DNA of 64,000 nucleotides, taken from assembly GCF_009742705.1 (NCBI RefSeq), contig NZ_WPCU01000004.1:481556-545555 (forward strand), written 5' to 3'. The notes beneath the pieces are model-generated. The model saw only the letters and a list, made by a program, of their open reading frames with translations, was not told where the DNA came from and searched no databases. The stretch is from Auraticoccus cholistanensis. GTDB lineage: Bacteria > Actinomycetota > Actinomycetes > Propionibacteriales > Propionibacteriaceae. A program made the position numbers and the translations under genes. Positions 59,879 through 64,000 of this stretch are shown here, in pieces. Each line of letters opens with the position of its first letter. Within the stretch, counting starts at the first letter, position 1.

Positions 59879-60285
59879 GCGGACTCCTCGGTGGGTCGGG
59901 CGCCCGGGCGGACGTCCGGGCGGGGGTCGGTGACGGGCGGGGGAGCGGTCGCGGAGCGGCGCTCGCGGCGGGTGCGGACGACCTCGGTGGCGAGCGCGTC
60001 GGCCAGCGCGCCGAGGTCGGGACGCGCCGGCAGCGGGGCCAGCAGCTCGTGCAGCCAGCGGTCGAGCTCGAGCAGCGGGGCGGTCTGCAGCCGGTAGCGG
60101 CGCTCGCGCCCGTGCGCCTCGTCGACCACCAGCCCGGCCTCGCGGAGCACCCGCAGGTGCCGGCTGATCGCGGGCCGGGAGACGTCGAACTCGGCCACCA
60201 GCTCGTGCACCGGGCGCGGCCCCGGCCGCAGCAGCACCAGGATCCGGCGCCGCACCGGGTCCGCGACCGCCTGTGCCACGTCCAC
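59875..60285 (-). CDS. ArsR family transcriptional regulator
   Basis: A 136-residue winged-helix repressor with no metal-binding Cys. DNA-binding block: RRRILVLLRPGPRPVHELVAEF and DVSRPAISRHLRVLREAGLV, wing DEAHGRERRYRLQ. The last ~30 residues are Pro/Arg-rich. Leads the SRPBCC gene. The GTG is six bases after TACGCT, which lies inside a perfect 34-bp palindrome (60286-60319), so it probably represses itself from that site. The divergent AraC/VOC genes may be controlled by the same palindrome. Confidence 0.88.
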   Translation of the reverse strand: MDVAQAVADPVRRRILVLLRPGPRPVHELVAEFDVSRPAISRHLRVLREAGLVVDEAHGRERRYRLQTAPLLELDRWLHELLAPLPARPDLGALADALATEVVRTRRERRSATAPPPVTDPRPDVRPGARPTEESA

Positions 60286-60319
60286 GGCAGAAGCGTAACC
60301 GATCGGTTACGCTTCTGCC
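60286..60319. promoter_or_regulatory. Perfect 34-bp palindrome in the ArsR promoter
   Basis: GGCAGAAGCGTAACC, central GATC, and the exact reverse complement of the first part. The minus-strand -10 TACGCT (60292-60297) of the leaderless ArsR gene lies inside it and a mirror TACGCT (60308-60313) points the other way. The most likely ArsR operator. Confidence 0.8.
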
Positions 60320-60419
60320 AGCCTTCCGGAACCTGTCGATGTCGTGGGGCCGCCGCGCCAGGGCCACCGGTGCCACGCCATGGACAGGTTCTGGCGGGCA
60401 CGCCTGGTCGGCCGCTCGC

Positions 60420-60425
60420 TACCGT
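60420..60425 (+). promoter_or_regulatory. -10 box of leaderless AraC gene
   Basis: TACCGT six bases before the GTG. Confidence 0.5.
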
Positions 60426-60431
60426 CGGGGT

Positions 60432-61271
60432 GTGGCCGAGCACGGGACCGACTTCGCGGTGGCCGCCGACCTGCCGCCAGGGGTGACGTCGATGGTCGGG
60501 TACCGCAGCGGCGCGGCCCCCGAGCCGCTCCACCGGGGGCTGCCCTCGCCGCGGCTGACCCTCGTCGTGGCCCGGGACGACGGGGTCGAGGCGGCCGCCG
60601 ACGCCGCCGCGCTGCCGAGCGCCCGGCCCAACCGGCTGGTCCTCGGCGGTCTGCACCTGACGGCCAGCTGGGTGCGTCAGCGCCCCGGCCAGTCCGGGGT
60701 TCAGCTGGCCGTCCACCCGCTGGCCGCCCGCTCCCTGCTCGGCGTGCCGGCCGCCGAGCTCGACGTCACCGCGTTCGCCGGCGCACCGGTGCTGGGGCGG
60801 GCGGGGGAGCGGCTGGCCGACCAGCTGGGCGAGACCGAGGGTTGGCCGGAGGCCTTCGCGCTGCTCACCCGGCACCTGCGGCGGCACCGGCGTCCGGTGG
60901 CGGTCCGACCGGAGCTGCGGCACGCCTGGTACCTGCTGGAGCGCTCCGGGGGGCTGATCCAGGTCGGTGACCTGGCGGCCGCGGTCGGGCTCACCAGCCG
61001 CCACCTGGGCACGCTGTTCGCCCGGGAGGTCGGTCGCAGCCCCAAGCAGGTCGGCCAGCTGGTGCGGTTCGCCCGCGCCAGCACCGCGCTGGCCGCCCAG
61101 GCGCGCCGGGGCCACGTCGACCTGGCCGTCCTCGCGGCCGCCTGCGGCTACTGCGACCAGTCCCACCTGACCCGCGAGTTCACCCGGTTCGCCGGGTCCC
61201 CGCCCACCCGCTGGCTGGCCGCGGAGTTCCGGAACATCCAAGACGGCGGGCTGCCCGGCGACGCACCATGA
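60432..61271 (+). CDS. AraC family transcriptional regulator
   Basis: A 279-residue regulator. The N-terminal ~160 residues form a sensory domain (MVGYRSGAAPEPLHRGLPS, LVLGGLHLTASWVRQRPGQ) of the type found in many actinobacterial AraC proteins of unknown ligand. The C-terminal AraC DNA-binding domain has two HTH units: GDLAAAVGLTSRHLGTLFARE and VDLAVLAAACGYCDQSHLTRE, then FAGSPPTRW. Coupled to the VOC gene by an ATGA overlap, so it probably activates it. GTG six bases after TACCGT, hence leaderless. Confidence 0.88.
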   Translation: MAEHGTDFAVAADLPPGVTSMVGYRSGAAPEPLHRGLPSPRLTLVVARDDGVEAAADAAALPSARPNRLVLGGLHLTASWVRQRPGQSGVQLAVHPLAARSLLGVPAAELDVTAFAGAPVLGRAGERLADQLGETEGWPEAFALLTRHLRRHRRPVAVRPELRHAWYLLERSGGLIQVGDLAAAVGLTSRHLGTLFAREVGRSPKQVGQLVRFARASTALAAQARRGHVDLAVLAAACGYCDQSHLTREFTRFAGSPPTRWLAAEFRNIQDGGLPGDAP

Positions 61272-61666
61272 CCGCCATGGGAACGACGACACCGAGCATC
61301 TGGCTGACCCTGCAGGCCCACGACGCCCCCGCGCTGATCGACTGGTACGTCGAGGTGCTGGGCTTCCGGGTCGCCGCCCGCCACGACGACGGCGACCTGG
61401 TCGCCCACGCCGAGCTGCGCTGGCCCGAGGGCGTGGGAGGGGTGATGCTGGGCAGCTTCGTCGAGGGGCGCCCGTTCACCATCGCGCCCGGGTCGGCCAA
61501 CGCCTACGTGGTCACCGCCGACCCCGACGCCGTGCACGCCCGCGCGGTGGCGGCCGGCGCCGAGGTCCTCAGCACACCGGCCGACACCGACTTCGGGTCC
61601 CGGCAGACGATCCTGCGCGACCCCGAGGGCAACACCTGGTCCTTCGGCACCTACCCCGGCAGCTGA
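61268..61666 (+). CDS. VOC family protein (glyoxalase-like)
   Basis: A 132-residue protein of the vicinal oxygen chelate superfamily, including glyoxalase I, fosfomycin-resistance and dioxygenase-type proteins. Two beta-alpha-beta-beta-beta halves are visible: ALIDWYVEVLGFRVAARHDD and the C-terminal TILRDPEGNTWSFGTYPG. The glutamate/histidine ligand positions are compatible with the fold, but which metal or substrate it uses is unclear. ATG overlapping the AraC stop, so translated with it. Cytoplasmic. Confidence 0.85.
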   Translation: MTAMGTTTPSIWLTLQAHDAPALIDWYVEVLGFRVAARHDDGDLVAHAELRWPEGVGGVMLGSFVEGRPFTIAPGSANAYVVTADPDAVHARAVAAGAEVLSTPADTDFGSRQTILRDPEGNTWSFGTYPGS

Positions 61667-61679
61667 GCACCAGGACGGC

Positions 61680-62366
61680 TCAGCGCAGCGCGGCGGCGCG
61701 GGCCAGCACGTCCGCCGGTACCGGGGTCGAGCAGTCGGCGTCCGGGACCGGCGGACCCGCCACCCAGCGCAGCGGCACGTGCCCGCCCCAGGTGCCGGTG
61801 GCCACGTCGTCCGGGTCGTCCCCGGGTCCGCCCGCCCGGGCCTTCATCGACGCCTCGGCCAGCGGCACGGCCAGCACGGCGGTGGCGGCGAGCTCCTTGC
61901 GGGTGCTCGGTCGCAGCGTCGCCGCCCGGCCCGGGACCATGTGGTCGACGACCAGGTCGAGGGCCCGCAGCCGCTCGTCCTCCGCCGTCACCAGCCGGGC
62001 CCGGCCGACCACCACGGCGCAGCGGTAGTTCATCGAGTGGTGGAACGCCGAGCGACCGGTCACCAGCCCGTCCAGCTCGGTGACGGTGACGCAGACGTCG
62101 GCGCCGGCCGCCCGGTCCAGCCAGCCGGCGGCCACGGAGGCGTGCAGGTACAGCGAGCCGCCGGCGTCCGGGCCCGCCAGGTCGACCCCGAAGGCCACCG
62201 GCAGCACCAGCGGGTGGTCACCGACGACGACCCCCAGGTGGGCGAGCAGGGCATCCTCGAGCAGGGCGTGCAGCTGCTCGCGGTCGGTGACCACGCGGTG
62301 GCGGCCGCGGGTGGGGGTGGTCCGGGCGGTGGGCGACATGGGCGGGGCAGCGGTGGGAAGGCTCAC
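61680..62366 (-). CDS. Pyridoxamine 5'-phosphate oxidase-like flavoprotein
   Basis: A 228-residue FMN-binding split-barrel protein. Landmarks: LGVVVGDHPLVLPVAFGVDL, GSLYLHASVAAGWLDRAA, VCVTVTELDGLVTGRSAFHH, NYRCAVVVGRARLV. Such proteins paired with a MocR regulator are common in actinobacteria and bind FMN or F420. They may or may not act on vitamin B6. I take the GTG at 62366 (MSLPTAAPP). An ATG 27 bp downstream is also possible, and neither has a ribosome site. Divergent from the MocR gene across 69 bp containing three copies of CAGGCCAC. Confidence 0.84.
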   Translation of the reverse strand: MSLPTAAPPMSPTARTTPTRGRHRVVTDREQLHALLEDALLAHLGVVVGDHPLVLPVAFGVDLAGPDAGGSLYLHASVAAGWLDRAAGADVCVTVTELDGLVTGRSAFHHSMNYRCAVVVGRARLVTAEDERLRALDLVVDHMVPGRAATLRPSTRKELAATAVLAVPLAEASMKARAGGPGDDPDDVATGTWGGHVPLRWVAGPPVPDADCSTPVPADVLARAAALR

Positions 62367-62387
62367 GCGGGCTAGTCTCGACGCCAG

Positions 62388-62433
62388 GTGGCCTGGACGC
62401 GCAGGCCACTTCTCGACCAGATCGGCAGGCCAC
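62388..62433. promoter_or_regulatory. Candidate MocR operator, three CAGGCCAC boxes
   Basis: One copy inverted (GTGGCCTG, 62388-62395) and two direct (62402-62409 and 62426-62433, 24 bp apart) between the divergent PNPOx-like and MocR genes. The repeated direct boxes resemble the arrangement found at MocR/PdxR operators. Confidence 0.6.
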
Positions 62434-62435
62434 CC

Positions 62436-63824
62436 GTGCTCCCCGTCCACCTCGACCGCACCCGCGGGGTCCCCCTCGGCGCCCAGCTCTCGGCCGCCGT
62501 GCGCGACCTCGTGGCCGGCGGCACCCTGCCCCGCGGTCAGCGGCTGCCCAGCACCCGGGCGCTGGCCCGCGACCTGGGCGTCTCCCGCTCGGTGACCGAG
62601 CAGGCCTACGAGCAGCTGGTCGCCGAGGGCTGGCTGGAGACCCGGCACGGGGCGGGCACCTACGTCGCCGCCGACCCCGCCCGGGTCCCCGAGCCCGGAC
62701 CGCGTCCGCGGGTGGCGTCGTCGCGACCGCTGGTCCGCCTCGACACCGGCACCCCCTGGATCGACCCCCGTCAGTCCGCCGCGTGGCGTCGGGCCTGGCG
62801 GGAGGTGTCCACCGCCACCCCGCCGCGGGGCTACGACGACCCGGCCGGGCTGCCCGAGCTGCGCGAGGCGCTCGCCGCCCACCTGGCCCGCACCCGCGGG
62901 CTGCAGCTGGACCCCGAGGAGGTGGCCGTCACCGCCGGCACCACCGACGGGCTGCGGCTGCTGCTGGCCGCGCTGCCGCCCGGACCGGTGCTCGTCGAGG
63001 ACCCCGGCTACCGCGCCGCCGCCGCCACCGCCCGCCAGCTCGGCCGGCCGGTGCTCGACCACCCGGCCCGGACCGCGCCGGACGACCTCAGCGGCGTCCG
63101 GGCGGCCTACGTCACCCCGGCCCACCAGCACCCGCTGGGACGGGTGATGCCCGCGGCCGAGCGGGTGGCCCTGCTCGACGCCGCCCGCCGCGCGGACGCC
63201 CTGGTGGTCGAGGACGACTACGACTCCGAGTTCCGCTACGACGTCGCACCGGTGCCGGCGCTGGCCTCGCTGGACCGGGAGCGAGTGGCCTACCTCGGCA
63301 CCACCTCCAAGTCGGTGGCGCCCGCGCTCCGGCTGGGGTGGATGGTGCTGCCGGCCGAGCTGCACGACCGGGTGCAGCGGCAGCGACGCCTCACCCACGA
63401 CGCCGCCGGCTGGCCGGCGCAGCGGGCGCTGCTGTCGCTGCTGCGAGACGGCTACCTCGACAAGGTGGTCCGGGCGGCCCGTCGGGTCTACGCCGAGCGC
63501 TCCGTCCGGGTGGCGGCCGCGCTGGGCCCCTTCGGCACGCCGGCCGGGCCGCTCGCCGGGATGTACTCGAGCTGGCTGATGCCCCAGGCCGACGCGGTGC
63601 GCGCCCGCGACGCCGCCCGGGACGCCGGCTTCGAGGTCAACCTGCTCTCGGCCTACTGCCGCAGCGCGGAGCTGACCGGGCTGGTGGTGGGCTTCGGCGG
63701 GGTGACCGACGCCGAGCTGGACGCGGCGCTCGCCGCGCTGGTCCGCGGTCTCGAGGGCCGGGGGCCGGTCAGCCCAGGTTCGGCAGGACGCCGACCACCA
63801 GCACCAGCAGCACCACGACGCTGA
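62436..63824 (+). CDS. MocR-like PLP-dependent transcriptional regulator
   Basis: A 462-residue regulator with a GntR-type winged helix (about 10-75: GAQLSAAVRDLVAGGTLPRG, RALARDLGVSRSVTEQAYEQ, GAGTYVAAD) joined to a fold-type I aminotransferase domain. The PLP Lys is in YLGTTSKSVAPALRLGWMVL and the Asp loop in VVEDDYDSEFRYD. The Lys and Asp are present, so PLP is probably bound as effector. MocR proteins of the PdxR kind regulate vitamin B6 genes. The GTG at 62436 is chosen because the homology begins at LPVHLDRTRG. Its last 56 bases overlap the convergent gene. Confidence 0.9.
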   Translation: MLPVHLDRTRGVPLGAQLSAAVRDLVAGGTLPRGQRLPSTRALARDLGVSRSVTEQAYEQLVAEGWLETRHGAGTYVAADPARVPEPGPRPRVASSRPLVRLDTGTPWIDPRQSAAWRRAWREVSTATPPRGYDDPAGLPELREALAAHLARTRGLQLDPEEVAVTAGTTDGLRLLLAALPPGPVLVEDPGYRAAAATARQLGRPVLDHPARTAPDDLSGVRAAYVTPAHQHPLGRVMPAAERVALLDAARRADALVVEDDYDSEFRYDVAPVPALASLDRERVAYLGTTSKSVAPALRLGWMVLPAELHDRVQRQRRLTHDAAGWPAQRALLSLLRDGYLDKVVRAARRVYAERSVRVAAALGPFGTPAGPLAGMYSSWLMPQADAVRARDAARDAGFEVNLLSAYCRSAELTGLVVGFGGVTDAELDAALAALVRGLEGRGPVSPGSAGRRPPAPAAPRR

Positions 63825-64000
63825 GCAGGGCGACGAGCACCCCGGTGCCCTTGCGCTTCTGCGGCGTGGTCCCGATCGAACCGGTGGACCACTGGTGGAA
63901 GGGGGCGGCGTAGTAGACGTCCACCGTCTGCCCGGGGGCGACGTCGACGTCGATGGACGCCTCGCCGTAGCGGCGCATCCAGTGGCTGGCCACCTCGACG
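63769..64000 (-). CDS. Hypothetical membrane protein, C-terminal part (partial)
   Basis: The frame is open to the right edge of the window, so the N-terminus is missing. Visible are about 77 residues: a soluble stretch (ASHWMRRYGEASIDVDVAPG, YYAAPFHQWSTGSIGTTPQK) and one C-terminal membrane helix (VLVALLSVVVLLVLVVGVLP). I do not recognise a family. The tail overlaps the MocR gene end by 56 bases. The Trp/Tyr/Phe pattern before the helix is reminiscent of small actinobacterial outer-facing membrane proteins, but this is weak. Confidence 0.55.
   Translation of the reverse strand, partial: VEVASHWMRRYGEASIDVDVAPGQTVDVYYAAPFHQWSTGSIGTTPQKRKGTGVLVALLSVVVLLVLVVGVLPNLG

Overview
The window is high-GC DNA, almost completely coding, with many GTG starts, 4-bp GTGA/ATGA gene overlaps and numerous apparently leaderless genes. 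It carries a dnaK-grpE-dnaJ-hspR operon and a clpB gene, both preceded by HAIR (HspR-binding) elements. This points firmly to an actinobacterium. Propionibacteriales or a related order is my best guess from gene content, but the sequence alone does not fix the genus. It looks like chromosomal core with small accessory inserts. I found no tRNA, rRNA, CRISPR array, IS element or phage gene.

Layout: 1-3.3 kb holds the end of a membrane pseudokinase, a VKOR-type oxidoreductase, DUF3140, a small protein and YaaA. 3.4-7.7 kb is the DnaK chaperone operon with its repressor HspR. 7.65-8.75 kb is a frameshifted AbiEi/DUF559-like gene bounded by two copies of a 45-bp palindrome. 8.8-11.1 kb has an MFS exporter and an Fpg/Nei glycosylase. 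11.2-14.9 kb is a flavoenzyme locus (luciferase-like enzyme plus a luciferase-like/BBE fusion) under a divergent MarR regulator. 15-17.8 kb is clpB with a strong terminator. 17.9-26.8 kb holds membrane proteins, a MarR/MMPL pair, a spermidine-synthase-like protein, an MFS transporter and a beta-lactamase-fold protein. 26.8-35.4 kb has an M20 peptidase divergent from a six-gene peptide ABC transporter operon that also encodes an LD-carboxypeptidase and a SIS protein, probably for peptide or muropeptide uptake and recycling.

35.4-36.5 kb is a second AbiEi/DUF559-like gene, framed by 71-bp inverted repeats. 36.5-42.97 kb contains a DUF2510 protein, a class E sortase, LemA, a TrmH-family methyltransferase, a GntR/UTRA regulator and fba, which has a DasR-type operator match upstream. 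Fba ends in a terminator whose 3' arm is tandemly amplified. 43-45.6 kb has a putative glycosidase and DUF3151. 45.9-55.4 kb carries purine genes (purA, purD, purB, purC, purS, purQ) interrupted by a PspC protein, an EamA transporter, an epimerase and a lipid kinase. 56.9-59.4 kb is phosphoketolase. 59.4-61.7 kb is a divergent ArsR-SRPBCC / AraC-VOC locus around a perfect 34-bp palindrome. 61.7-63.8 kb is a PNPOx-like protein divergent from a MocR regulator, followed by a cut-off membrane protein.

The best candidate for something undescribed is the repeated architecture of a single AbiEi/DUF559 (Vsr-like nuclease fold) gene enclosed by a matched pair of palindromic repeats private to that locus, seen twice here. 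Next in interest are the luciferase-like/BBE fused flavoenzyme, the amplified terminator arm and the predicted GntR operator at fba.
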